A stretch of 64,000 nt of DNA from Paragorgia papillata (taxonomy: Eukaryota; Cnidaria; Anthozoa; Scleralcyonacea; Coralliidae): NCBI GenBank assembly GCA_035771165.1, contig JAWNZC010000265.1:2444001-2508000 (forward strand). Direction: 5' to 3'. Made by a program: the position numbers and the translations under genes. The notes under the pieces are model-generated. The model ran no database searches and was not told the origin of the DNA. It saw nothing but the letters and a program-made list of their open reading frames with translations. Shown in pieces: positions 22,371 through 51,075 of this stretch; position 1 is the stretch's first letter; each line of letters starts with the position of its first letter.

Positions 22371-23530
22371 TGTATCTGTATCTGTATCTTTAATCGGTAA
22401 CTACAATATTACAAAATAAAAGTAATAATTAATAAACTTAAAGCTAATTCAGAAAAGAAAGGACGTGCTTGCTGAAGCTTTCGGAGCACTTGTTATTAAC
22501 TATTTGCTCTGGAAGTTTATTCCAGGCAGGGATAGTGCGAGGGGAAAATGAGTACTTAAAGACATCAGTACGTACAGAGAGGTGTTTGTATGTCTGGGAG
22601 TGTTTCCGTCCGGTAACCCCGGTAGATAAGGTGGCGTACTGATTTGGGTCAACAGCATTGAGACCAAGAGTTGCTTTATGAAAGAAGCTTAGGCGGAGGC
22701 ACTCACGGCGTTTAGAAAGGAGAAGCCAGCTCAGGTCAGATAACATGGAACTGACACTCGACTCCATCGAGTAGTCCCGATTCACAAACCGTGCAGCACG
22801 TCTTTGCACCTTCTCAAGCAGGTTTATATTTCGCTGGCTATAAGGATCCCATGCTGAGCAAGCATACTCCAACGAGGGACGAACAAGAGCAAGGTAAAGC
22901 CTTGCCTTGACCTCGCGAGTAGAATGATAAAAGTTACGAGCGATGAAGTTTAGCGTCTTGCTTGCCTTGCTTGATACGTGTTCACACTGCTTGTTGAAGC
23001 TAAGATCTGAAGATAGGATGACTCCAAGGTAAGGATGAGAGTCAGTTTTCTTTAGAACCTTGCCATCCAGAAAGTAGGTAGTGGTAATTGGAGACTTACT
23101 GCGTGAGATATGCATTGTGAAACATTTGTCACAATTGAAACGCATTTGCCATTTCTTAGCCCACAAAGATAGGGCATCAAGATCAGTATCATCAGTTTGG
23201 AGCACTTCCGAAGAAAGTGCAGAGGAAAGCTGAAGGTATAAAATACAGTCATCCGCAAACAGACGGATCTGAGAGAGGATACCTTGAGGAAGGTCATCAA
23301 TGAATAAGAGGAAGAGTAGAGGTCCAAGTACAGACCCTTGTGGTACACCAGACGTTACTGCACACACATCAGAATGGTCGCCATCGATCACTGTCACTTG
23401 TGTGCGGTTTGTTAGAAAGCTCTTAATCCAGGGCAAAGTGCGCTGCCCTGTATACCATAGGCAGAAAGTTTAGCAAGTAACCTTTGATGTGGGACAGAAT
23501 CGAAGGCCTTAGAAAAATCAAGCATAAACT
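22371..23530 (-). pseudogene. LINE ORF2 C-terminal half with RT (second LINE type)
   Basis: Minus strand. From 23,525: FSKAFDSVPHQRLLAKLSAYG (RT motif with first Asp). After a frame change near 23,440 an open frame of 330 residues (23,436-22,444) includes VTSGVPQGSVLGPLLFLLFI, IRLFADDCILY (FADD catalytic box), PYLGVILSSDLSFNKQC, LYLALVRPSLEYACSAWDPY and SPRTIPAWNKLPEQIV. It ends with a 3' UTR and a short GATACA repeat tail at 22,371-22,390. The copy is 5'-truncated before the RT N-terminus and lacks an endonuclease. The conserved catalytic residues suggest a fairly recent insertion. The CR1/L2/jockey group is likely; the exact clade is not decided. Confidence 0.85.
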
Positions 23531-23836
23531 GATTAACTGATTAGTCATTAACTGATTTGATAAACTTGTTAAGAGAATGTCTTGTTATTTGTACGGTTTG
23601 GTTATTCTTGAGTGCCTAAATAGTTCGCTGAATAGTTTTACATACGTACGCAAGCCAACTATACTCTGTTTATCAGTGACTGTACCGCACCCCCCGGTAC
23701 AGTGTGAGTCACTCATCAAAATACTCCAAAATTATTGGTGTCACGTGACCAGCCTTTGCCACGGGGGGTAAGGCTTTCATGAAGTACTTGGGTTATGTAG
23801 GACATGGAATTATTACCATGGAATTATTACCAGGGT

Positions 23837-25266
23837 TAACCTGAATGTCAGGCCTTTATTTGTTCCCGCCTTCCGCTAAACCCGGTAGCGCGGGCAGAGG
23901 TGCGGGCGAGCGAGAAGGCGAGAAAAACAAAGGCCTGAGGAAACTCTTAACAAAACTGTCTTCCGCCCACTTTGCTATTTTTAAACATGAACGAGTATGA
24001 TTGATATGAGTTGTCAAAAGAACAAAGCGTATGTTTTGATTTCATCCCACAGAAATATATAGTCTTTCTCCGCGTCTGGACCAGTCTAGGTAGACTTGCA
24101 ATAAATACACGAGCTCGAATTGAAGGCGTTTGTCCATGGTATCTAGACCCGATCTAGAGAAGAAGTCGAAGAATTGGAAAATACGATAAGAAACCGAGAA
24201 ATTTGACAATTTGAGAGTATACATATATATTGATTCAAAATTCCACCATAATAAAATATAAACACGATTTGATAGCCGCCTTGATATAGTTTCGACTAAA
24301 TTAATAAAATATATAATTTTGTAGCACAGGCTAGAGCGTTGGAGAAAAGGATCGACTGGATATTGATCGGTTTTATATTAAAAACAAACGCAATAGTTTG
24401 GGAATTATTTTATACAGTTTTAGAATTTAAATTTTAGAATGCAGGTAGGCCATTTAATATATTGATACATAATCATAAACACGTCTCAACCGTATAAACT
24501 CAGTCATCCACATAGTGACTAACTGTTCCGAGATTCCCGTTCTGTAACTTACGGGTCCACTTTAATTTCTGACAACCATTGTTCAGCACTGCCATAAACA
24601 ACTTGGACTTTCGCATCGGCTTCGCCTTCAGTAGCCATCGTCCCTGATCATCGAACGAAGGACCCAAGTCAGACTGCTTTTCTCAAGGTCTCCACCTGCT
24701 ACAACGAAATTCCTCACCGTGCCATGTTGAAGTCGATGAAGTTCAGAGAACACAAATGGCAATATCTGATATATCAGACTTTTACCAAAACCAGTGGGCA
24801 AAACAGCAAAGACATCTTGGCTCGTCAACAGCGAGCTTTCGAATGCACGTCGTTTGTTCTGGTTTCAAAGACTCAAAGCCGAAATGTGTCAATGAATTTA
24901 ACAAAGCGGTTTCGAAAAATCCTCCTATGGTTTGATTTTCCGACATAATAAATGATTAAATGAATGAATTGGTCACAGAAACGTACACAATAAACACATT
25001 CGAGAAATGGCGATGACCTTGTCACGGTGTGCACCTTGACGGTGCACCTTCGGGCAGTTGTTTATCTGAATGAACCAATCAAAATCCTTACTTCAATTAG
25101 TCAGCCAATCAGAGCTCCCGTCCATGAGATGGACGGATTCCCCACAGTTTTGTTAAGAGTTTCCTCAGGCCTTTGTTTTTCTCGCCTTCTCGCTCGCCCG
25201 CACCTCTGCCCGCGCTGACGGGTTTAGCGGGAGGCGGGAACAAATAAAGGCCTGACATTCAGGTTA
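23837..25266. mobile_element. 9-bp-TSD element carrying a RecQ-like fragment, copy 1
   Basis: The termini start TAACCTGAATGTCAGGCC and are inverted over about 120 bp, including GTTCCCGCCT, CGGGCGAGCGAGAAGG and CTCTTAACAAAACTGT. The target duplication TACCAGGGT is perfect at 23,828-23,836 and 25,267-25,275. It inserted into another dispersed repeat whose halves lie on both sides. A nearly identical copy with its own 9-bp duplication lies at 34,841-36,290. Duplication length suggests a Mutator-like element; no transposase is present, so it is non-autonomous. Confidence 0.85.
24540..24946 (-). pseudogene. RecQ-like DNA helicase N-terminal fragment inside the 9-bp-TSD element
   Basis: Minus strand: start MSENQTIGGFFETALLNSL, then THFGFESLKPEQ, AFESSLLTSQDVFAVLPTG and FGKSLIYQILPFVFSEL. 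This is the RecQ family N-terminus with motif 0-like FKPEQ and Walker A (TGFGKS). FVVAGGDLEKS then resembles a decayed motif Ia region. KVQVVYGSAEQWLSEIKVDP follows and ends at CCC/GTAAGT, a good donor. Frame changes between segments and loss of everything downstream (DEAH box, helicase C) make it inactive. The second copy at 35,540-35,975 has the same structure, so the fragment moved with the element. It may be a captured host gene or a decayed element-encoded helicase. Confidence 0.7.
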
Positions 25267-25442
25267 TACCAGGGTCTTCTCCTCGCGCCATTTTGAAAGC
25301 AGAGAGGGCCCTGGGTACGAGGTTGGTTCAGGTCCAAGTCCAGGTCTGGCAACAAAACGCGACGTTAATTATAGTCCATTTCAGTTTGCTTTTGAAATCC
25401 GATACGTATAATTGAAATGAACATTCCGAACTTAGGCCTAGG

Positions 25443-25640
25443 TCAAACGTCGCTCTTCTCATGCGCCGAATCAAATAGATGTATTAAGTGCTACAGAAGA
25501 GCGACGTTTGATTCAATTAAGTGCAGCAGAATGGATTAAGTGCGGCAGAGCTCACTTGGAGCGGCAGGACCTGTCGCATTATGCGACACTGGAGCGACGC
25601 CAAGTCAAACGTCGCTCTTCTCATGCGCCGAACTAAATGC
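25443..25640. repeat. Palindromic repeat TCAAACGTCGCTCTTCT (copies 2 and 3)
   Basis: TCAAACGTCGCTCTTCT at 25,443-25,459 pairs exactly with 25,495-25,511, enclosing a 35-base loop with GCGCCGAA and TTAAGTG. GCGGCAG words follow. 25,604-25,633 repeats the left arm plus CATGCGCCGAAC without a nearby right arm. GTCGCATTATGCGAC at 25,573-25,587 is a separate small palindrome shared with 27,750. Confidence 0.7.
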
Positions 25641-27324
25641 ATAAATTATTTTACCTTAAAATTCGGGCTGAACGAGAGCTGAGCATGTGCAGATACTTGA
25701 CGCAAGGCACTAAACGAAGATCTGGGTACGAGAATGCGGAGAACAAAGACAAAGTCAACCACATTTTCGCATACGCTATATCCTGTCGGTTGTTTATGCA
25801 ACAAGATAGCATCGTTGAAATATATCTTGTAAGTATGTTGTTAGAAATCAGATGAGCTTTTATTTGAGTTGTAGTTCAAGTTCCTGCGTTATGTCTAAAT
25901 TTTTTCAATGTCCAAAATGTTCACACCATGTTTTGAAATATATTTCTTTTCCCATGTTTGAAGTAATTATTGTGTGAACATTTTGGACGTTTTAAAAAGT
26001 TCCACATAACGCAAAAACGTAAAATATGCATCAAAGGAAAGCTTATGAAATTTCTAAGAACATACGTACATGATATTTTTTAACAATGCGTAGTTAGGAA
26101 GTTATTAAGCATCTTCTTCCACGACTGTCTGACAAGTATAACAGACGGCGGATTTGAAAGTGAAACTTGAGGCGTCACGTATATAATTTAATATCGGGGG
26201 CCCGTCGTCTAAACTAAAATCAAACTTAGTATTATAGTATAGTTTTATTAAATTCGAGCAATCTATTTGGTGCAATGTATGGATTAAAGCCTGTCGAGAT
26301 GATAGCGTTATTTATACTTGCTTGAGAAATACAAAATACAGATGCACCTTTTGTTTACGAAAACCGAATTAGGAGCGACTCTGGAGCGAGGTTTGATTCC
26401 ATGTCGCTCTACAGTCGCTCCAACGTCGAATCTAATTGTAGATACAAATTTAAGTCGGCAATTTGTTTCTGCTTAACCAAGTATCTATTATTATATTCTA
26501 TACAACAAATAATCTTCTTCTCCGTGATTTTACCAAAGAAATTCAATTCAAAGCTTATTAAATTCGAACTTCACGACGAACTTCCGTACCAAGTTCCCAA
26601 CCTGTAATTCCAACGAATGTTGACAAACGAATTTCAAAAGCAAGCTGAAACTGACTATAACAAATCACAAAATCACGATTGTTTTAGCAGATTATTATTA
26701 GAACATTGGAGCATGAATAAGAATAAGAATAAAAAAAGAATAAGACGTTATTTTTAAGTAGACCGCGTGGGAAAAGGACTAAGGAGAGACAGTAGCTTAA
26801 TTAGTAGCGTCAATTAATGGGGTTATGAAGTAACCAAGGTTAAACCAAAGAAGATTGCCCTGCGCGCATGCTTGACGAAGAACAAACAGTTTGAAATACG
26901 ATATGGGGCCTCACGCAGAGTGTTGACAGCTACGCGAACATGCTGCTGAATTAGAAAGACAGGTGAGAATTGTCACATAGACAAGCAAAGCGCAAAGTCA
27001 ATCAGAACGTTCTTGTCGCACCCACCATCCCACCCCTATATTAACAACCGCTGTCCATCAGTTCTATAAAAACTGATGTTTGAAGGGTACAGTTAACCCC
27101 GGCTGGTGATCGGATCAGGATAAACAGGATCAATTACCCTGATCCTACTCCAAGCATCATCGAGCGGAGTAAGCATGAACCAGTCGGTACGCCGGTAACC
27201 CAACCATCCATACGGGTAAGTATAATAACGGGGGACACAAGAGGACAACGGTGATATAATCGACGAATGGTTTAATTCAAGTTCAAGAGCAAACTTTACC
27301 ACACATATTTAATAATATATTATA
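25641..27324. other. Patchwork of repeat fragments, no gene
   Basis: 25,640-25,690 matches 27,832-27,880. 26,438-26,670 is a partial copy of the TATAGTC MITE complete at 30,531-30,843. 26,766-26,805 repeats the arm of the hairpin at 27,364. 27,090-27,300 holds an unrecognised open frame on the minus strand. I see no convincing host exon. Confidence 0.45.
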
Positions 27325-27575
27325 TATTAAACTTGAATAGTTTAATTAAGCTACTGCATCACTTTAGTCCTTTTCCCACGCGGTCTGAGTTTGTCTGAGA
27401 ATGTTGTGCATTGAAATACTTACAGGATTTATATATAAATCCTGTAAGTATTTCAATGCACAACATTCTCAGACAAACTCAGCCGCGTGGGAAAAGGACT
27501 AAGGAGAGACAGTAGCTTAATTAAACTCATTCGCTGGGGACGAGAATGAATTAAACTATTCAAGTTTAATTGAAA
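27325..27575. repeat. Long near-perfect palindrome
   Basis: 27,364-27,502 folds back on itself almost completely: CTTTAGTCCTTTTCCCACGC pairs with GCGTGGGAAAAGGACTAAG. The centre, TTGAAATACTTACAGGATTT, is followed at once by its complement. The outer flanks at 27,329-27,360 and 27,515-27,570 (TTAAACTTGAATAGTTTAAT) are also inverted. Probably a MITE inside a MITE. Confidence 0.8.
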
Positions 27576-27622
27576 TACTTACAGGATGTATATATTATAT
27601 ATACACCCTGTAAGTATTTCAA
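27569..27622. repeat. Second copy of the TTGAAATACTTACAGG hairpin
   Basis: TTGAAATACTTACAGGAT, a TATATATA-rich centre and ATCCTGTAAGTATTTCAA-like complement. It is the same hairpin that forms the centre of the adjacent palindrome. Confidence 0.75.
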
Positions 27623-28434
27623 ACATGAATTGACGTCATCTATGCGCTTCGCTATTAAGCCAGAGATTAGACTCGATTTCGGCAGAGCCTTATTTTACGA
27701 GTTGCTAGTGGTAAGTATTTATAAGGGTCCGCTCGCAGGGTGCAAGGCCTGTCGCATTATGCGACGTTGGAGCGACTCTGATTCAAACGTCGAACTTCTC
27801 ATGTGCTGAACCTAATGCATAAATTATTTTACCTTAAAATTCGGACTGAACAAGAACTGAGCATGTGCAGAGGTAGGAGAATGCGGTAGAATCGTAGGAC
27901 AAACGCTTTATATGAAATTTCTAACAACACACGTACATGATATCCTTAAACAATACGTTTAAGAAGTTACTAGCCGTCTTCTTCCAAGCCTATGTGACAA
28001 GTAGAATACGTGGCGGACTTGAAAGTAAAAGTTGACTCAAAATCTCAAATCGAAAGATGCAGCTGTGTCGTCAAGCTAGAATCAAACTAATTTTATTAAA
28101 TTCGAGCAATTTGTGCTTCAAATGCGTTCGATGTAGTGTGGATTAAAGTCTGTCGGAACGATAACATTATTATCGCGCTTAAAATAGAATTGACTTTCGT
28201 TTATGAAAAGCAATTAAGAGTGACTGTTTTTTTCTTTTGTCTGTAGCACTGCATGTGACAACCAGCGCATGTTAGGCATGTATACGATTGCAGCCGCTCG
28301 ATAACACTTCAGTATACCTTTTACCCAAAACACCTTCACGGCTTCAGCCCGAGTGAACGCCTGACAAGGCGTCTTGTTGTATATAAATCATAACTTGAAA
28401 AACTTAATTATTTGTAAATAATGAAGTCCGTTCT

Positions 28435-28474
28435 GACAGTGACTATAGTAATGTCATAACTAATATCACTACAG
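28435..28474 (-). repeat. gypsy LTR fragment upstream of the phosphodiesterase-like gene
   Basis: About 40 bp match the end of the gypsy LTR (AATGTCATAACTAATATCAC and the terminal TACA). It lies 160 bp before the start codon. In the second gene copy the whole LTR is present at the equivalent place. Confidence 0.65.
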
Positions 28475-28634
28475 CACGATCACCTGCTGTTTTCAACTGA
28501 AATTAATTAAATAAATTAATCGTTTATTTATCTTAATACGTCACAATATATCTCACCACTCTATATATCGCAGTGGTGGTATTGGAAATCCAAGTAACCT
28601 TTCGGGAACTTTATGACAACGGTCGGACTCTGCC

Positions 28635-46382
<17,748 letters not shown>

Positions 46383-46884
46383 GAATAGTCACAAGAATAC
46401 TCAACCTTTTCATGTAAATTAAAAAAAGGATTTATTTAAGATTCTTTGCATTTTTTACATGTTACCTCCAACGTTTAAAATGAACATTATTTCATGCAAA
46501 GTGATTACTTTACTTAATATTTTTCAAATATAATTGGGGTATTTTTGTTTTTGATAATTGCCATGTATCTGTTTTGACATGTCATGAAATTATACATATA
46601 TTGGGTTTTTTTGTTGTTGTTTTTAGTTACCTCTCGTACCCTTTTTATGGGATTTATGCAATAAATAATATTAAAACTAGCTGTGTGTTGTTTGGGTGGC
46701 TCCAACTCCCCCGGTTCTTAGGGGTTATCTGGTCACGCATGGCACACGTGAAGTGTCACTCTCCAACGATCAATGAATCGGGCACTGTTGATCAGAGGTT
46801 GGTGCGTGATACGTGCGTGCTTAGAAGGCTGATGCAATATACGGAACTACTGTATTGGCACCACCGTTTCTCGAGTGGTTCTTC

Positions 46885-47735
46885 CCACCCTCCTCCCCAC
46901 AACGGCATCATAATAGATGACCAATTAAAATGGACAAAACACAATGACGAACAATGTAAAAAGATTTCCAAAAGCATAGCCCTTTTAAGAAAGGCAAAAC
47001 CTTTTGTCTCGCAAAGTGTTCTCATAACTATGTATAACTCACTTGTTCTTCCCCATTTTAATTACTGTTCTACCATCTGGCATGATGGTAGCACAATGCA
47101 CATTGACAAATTGTTGAAATTACAAAAGAGAGCTACACGTTTTATAACTAACTCAAATTATGAAATTAGATCTTCTGAAATATTTGAAATCCTCAAATGG
47201 AAATCAATAAAAGCTATTCTCGACAAGCGTGAATTGACCATGACATTTAAAGCCTTAAAGGGTGTAACTCCAGAATATTTAACACAGTTATTCAACACTT
47301 GTAACAACAATAATTACCAGCTACGAAGCAACAACTTAAAATTCTATTTGCCCAAGCCCAGAACAAATTTTCTTAAAAAACGTTTTTCCTATCGAGGTGC
47401 TGCGTCTTGGAACAGAATACCGATAGACAAACTGCAGATGATTAATTCTACAGAATTGTCTATGAATATTACTCGAAAAATACTTGACGACCTTTTTTAA
47501 TGTATATAGATTATTTAGCTTTTCGAATCCTACTAGTGTTTATGTAGATAATTGTATATTATAAATTGTAGATATTTGTGTAAGAAGAGGAAATTTTATG
47601 ATTCTCTCAATAGAGAAACATAAAGTTTTTTCTTCATATATACTTTAAAATATTTTTCCTATGTGTAATACCCACACGGCCCTTTGAAAATCACTGTGGT
47701 GAAAGGTCATCGTGTTTAAATAAGTTTAATAATAA
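46885..47735 (+). pseudogene. LINE ORF2 C-terminal fragment with 3' UTR (same family as 19.9-21 kb)
   Basis: The open frame to 47,500 reads IIIDDQLKWTKHNDEQCKKI, LITMYNSLVLPHFNYCSTIW, DKLLKLQKRATRFITNSNYE, YQLRSNNLKFYLPKPRTNFL and KRFSYRGAASWNRIPIDKLQ. It covers only the region after the RT palm, so it is 5'-truncated. The 3' UTR contains CACGGCCCTTTGAAAA...CATCGTG, the family hairpin, then an (AAT)n tail. It is inserted in family X copy 2 near the word GAGTGGTTCTTCCC. Confidence 0.85.
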
Positions 47736-47759
47736 TAATCGAGCGCCAGTTACGCTTCA

Positions 47760-48095
47760 GTTTCTTGTCGTGGCACAAGCGCCAGTCCACATGCTCCTCG
47801 GAGTTTTAAGCCTCCGCAACTGCCAACGGGTGCTCCTCCCTTGTTACTCGGTCATTAGCTAACAGACTCACCTGTTATTCGCGAGGTTGTGCAAGCGCCA
47901 ATCTACACCCCACTCCCTTTGCACGGGAGTTTGTAGCCTCTGCAACTGCCAACGGATGCGCCTCCGTTGTTACTTGGTCATTAGCTAACAGACTCACCTC
48001 TGTTATTCGCGTGGTGGTGCAAGCGCCAATCCACATGCCTCCTGCCCTGGAGTTTGAAGCCTCCGCAACTGCTAACGGATGCGCCTCCGTTAGCT
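47760..48095. repeat. Tandem repeat, ~115-bp unit, three copies
   Basis: Each unit contains GCGCCA(A/G)TC, GGAGTTT(T/G)(A/G)AGCCTC, GCAACTGC(C/T)AACGG and, in the first two, CATTAGCTAACAGACTCACC. It lies inside family X copy 2. Confidence 0.8.
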
Positions 48096-48979
48096 AATGT
48101 TTATCACGTCTGTGCGTCCCGCTACACCACTCCCACATCCTGGAGCCTCTCTATTCCTTCACCAGATGCGCCTCTGGTGTTCAGCAAGGTTCGTTCGCAG
48201 AACCTTTTGTTGCTAGCGCAGGGAGAGGGCTCTCCCGGCTTGCCAACGGTTGCTCCACCGTTGTTGCTCCGTCTACTCTGTAGAAGGAGTAAGCTGTGAG
48301 CACAGACGCCGTGAGTCTTGCTCTCCCTGGCATGCCAGGTGATACATTAATTTGTTAGCTAATTTGTATTGTACGTTGTCTTCCTGTGTCAATTTATGTT
48401 GCTTTCATAACCTAACTGTTCCATCTTAGACAGGATATTACTTGGACTCTCTCGGTCTTGCTGGCCGGGTGATCTGCATTGCATTTGGCGTCCAGTGTTA
48501 TGCTTTAACTTTGCAGTATGTTGCAGTGTCTGCTGCAGCTGTTTCCTACGCCTTTTCTATAGGTTCAGGTTTGTGCAGCCTCATCATGGGAGAGTACTTG
48601 TATTATTTACTTTCTTTCTCCACTAGGCTAGTAGTGTGAACCGTAATCCCCTGGTTGAGAGGAGTTTCTCGGTCGCGCAGGAACACCACTATTACCTAAC
48701 TGAGTAGGATCGCGCTTCGTGTGCCAGCACCAGACTGGTCTGCCAGGCCTTGGCGACTCGCCAGCTTGGTGGTGTAATGATTGCCGGCCCGAGATACCCC
48801 ACCGGGGATTGCGACCCTCCAAATTTAGTACTGCGCACGTCTTTTTACTGACTTTATCCATGCATCCTTGTATCTCGTTACTACACAGCGCTGTTATTAA
48901 TACCATTTTAAACCATCAAGAATTATAATATTCATCAAGAATTGTTAAAGAACTTGCATTGGCTTTTATATACTAGAAG

Positions 48980-49610
48980 GCGTCTTAACCGTTTTTGACC
49001 GTAACTCAAAAGTTTCAAAAATGACCAAAATCGGTCAATCGGCCCTTTACTTTTTTTTCCCCAGATGTTTTTTAAAAAATCAGAAAAAATATTTTTAGCC
49101 CAAATAAAGCCTTCTCCTTTTCACAGAAGGTCTAAAAAGACTTTATTTAACCGTTTTTGACCCTAACTCAAAAGTTTCAAAAATGACCAAAATCGGTCAA
49201 AAAGTAAAGGCTAACCCCTTTACTTTTTTCTCCCCAGATGTTTTTTAAAAAATCAGAAAAAATATTTTTAGCCCAAATACAGCCTTCTCCTTTTCACAGA
49301 AGGTCTAAAAAGACTTTATTTAACCGTTTTTGACCCTAACTCAAAAGTTTCAAAAATGACCAAAATCGGTCAAAAAGTAAAGGCTAACCCCTTTACTTTT
49401 TTCTCCCCAGATGTTTTTTAAAAAATCAGAAAAAATATTTTTAGCCCAAATACAGCCTTCTCCTTTTCACAGAAGGTCTAAAAAGACTTTATTTAACCGT
49501 TTTTGACCCTAACTCAAAAGTTTCATAAATGACCAAAATCGGTCAAAAAGTAACCCAAATACAGCCTTCTCCTTTTCACAGAAGGTCTAAAAAGACTTTA
49601 TTTAAAATAA
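48980..49610. repeat. Tandem repeat, ~173-bp unit, 3.6 copies
   Basis: AACCGTTTTTGACC(C/G)TAACTC starts units at 48,987, 49,149, 49,322 and 49,496. Shared words are AAAATCGGTCAAAAAGTAAA, CCCCAGATGTTTTTTAAAA and CCTTCTCCTTTTCACAGAAG. The middle units are nearly identical, so the expansion is recent. Confidence 0.9.
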
Positions 49611-49639
49611 GTTGGGGCTAAGTTTTGCCACTATAGAAG

Positions 49640-49936
49640 TTGGCAAAATTTGACCGTTTTTCCTCTATTGGACCCCAAACAAATACAAATACCAAATGGC
49701 ATCAAAATCCATCGAGGATAAAGGGGCCGGTCATGCAACAATGGGTTAACTTAGAAAAACTAAACCGAAAAATCCTAAAAATACTCACCGGTAAAAAGTC
49801 TTTTTGTGAAAAACGTTTATATCACGAATACAGTAAAAGACAGCAAACGGCCATTACCGAAGTACTCGGAAGTGTTCTCGAATCAGGAATTTTCAGGGCT
49901 TTGATTGGTTCCGAAGATGTGACCCAAAGATTCTAG
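49640..49936 (+). other. Unrecognised 98-codon open frame
   Basis: The plus-strand frame includes WVNLEKLNRKILKILTGKKS and YHEYSKRQQTAITEVLGSVL. The composition looks protein-like but I recognise no family, and no splice signals tie it to a neighbour. It could be a mobile-element remnant. Confidence 0.2.
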
Positions 49937-50934
49937 CTACGATGACTATGTTCCACTATGGAACCACAATACTAGTTTCCATCTGTCAAACTGACATGGC
50001 ACCATTTTGTCATTTATTTTTCCTGCTTTTCGGGTTAAGGTTCGGATTAGGGTTACTTTTATTGTTCATTAATTTCTTTGGTTGGGGAAAGGATTAGTAT
50101 AATAGTCATTTCATGAAAAGATTTGTTGATATATATAATGATGTCATGATTGTATATGCAGTAGACACATGCACGCTAGTGCGTGCCTATTTTTGTATCT
50201 ACTGCGCATGCGGGAGTAAATACATTGCTGTCGTGCGTGTAATCACGGTGTAATAATGTAATGTAATTTAAGGTATGTTAACAAAAGAATGCTTTCGGAG
50301 CCAATCAAAACATAGAATAAAACGATTGACTCACGACAGACCACCGAAGCCAAAATAATTACTGTACACCAAGTATTTCATAAGTCATTGTTGACAGCAT
50401 GGTCGCATGGAGCGAGATATATGACAAGGAGCGGGATATTCAACAAGAGGAAGTTTTTACAAATTTAGTAAGTATTTTAAGTATGAATCGTAGTCAATTC
50501 TTAATTGTGATGTACTAGACGTTGTTTGAATAATGATAAAGTAAATAAAGTTAAAGTTAAAAAATAAATAAATAAATAAAGTAAAAAAAGTTAATAAAGT
50601 TAATAAATAAATAAATAAATAAATAAATAAATAGATAAAAGTTTTTGAAAGCAAATTAATCGAGTCGTTGCGTGGACGATTTCATATTCAGACGAGCCAA
50701 TTTATATGGCCAACATGTCTGGTCGAGCTTCGTAAATTGACAAGACTGTGCTGTTCCCGAATATAAATGGTGACCTTTTTCTAAGAAAACAAAGTTAGCT
50801 TCATGGTCAAGCAACAATGCCCAAAACCTATGGTAGTCCACGAGCGAAATATGCTATTAAATAACATATTATATGTCGATGTAGATGACAAATAGTCAAA
50901 TGTCAGTAACTGGCAAGTCTATATACAGTATTTA
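49937..50934. other. No gene recognised
   Basis: AT-rich, with an (AAAT)n-like run at 50,560-50,640 that may be the tail of a decayed retroelement. Confidence 0.45.
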
Positions 50935-51075
50935 GCCTCCTCCACAAGCAACTCTGTGGCTTCCCAAACTGTGGGTTTTCAACTTTTCTTGCTGAGATCT
51001 TGCTTTTCTGAGCGCGGAAATAGTTGAAAACCCACAGTTTGGGAAGCCACAGAGTTGCTTGCGGAGGAGGCTAAT
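50935..51075. mobile_element. MITE, ~141 bp, with TAGCCTCC ends
   Basis: TAGCCTCCTCCACAAGCAAC and the complement of GTTGCTTGCGGAGGAGGCTA. The arms pair for about 57 bp (CCACAGTTTGGGAAGCCACA). The TAGCCTCC start is shared with the large element at 11,533-16,301. Confidence 0.75.

Larger units (their letters stand above)
46638..48905 (-). mobile_element. Family X copy 2
   Basis: The same two ends as copy 1 (12,190-15,908) in opposite orientation. TATGGGATTTATGCAATAAA starts at 46,645. The other end is rich in CCGGGGATTGCGACCCTCC and finishes CAGCGCTGTTATTAAT near 48,900. The interior differs, with a LINE insertion and a 3-unit tandem repeat. No transposase or RT belonging to the family itself is seen. 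Confidence 0.6.

Noticed and set aside
28120..28440. Additional upstream exon of the phosphodiesterase-like gene
   Set aside because: No in-frame ATG with a donor was found. Exon 1 already contains a complete signal peptide and begins identically in both gene copies.
49640..49936. New small host gene
   Set aside because: The 98-codon frame has protein-like composition, but there is no recognised domain, promoter or splice context. It is kept only as a low-confidence open frame.
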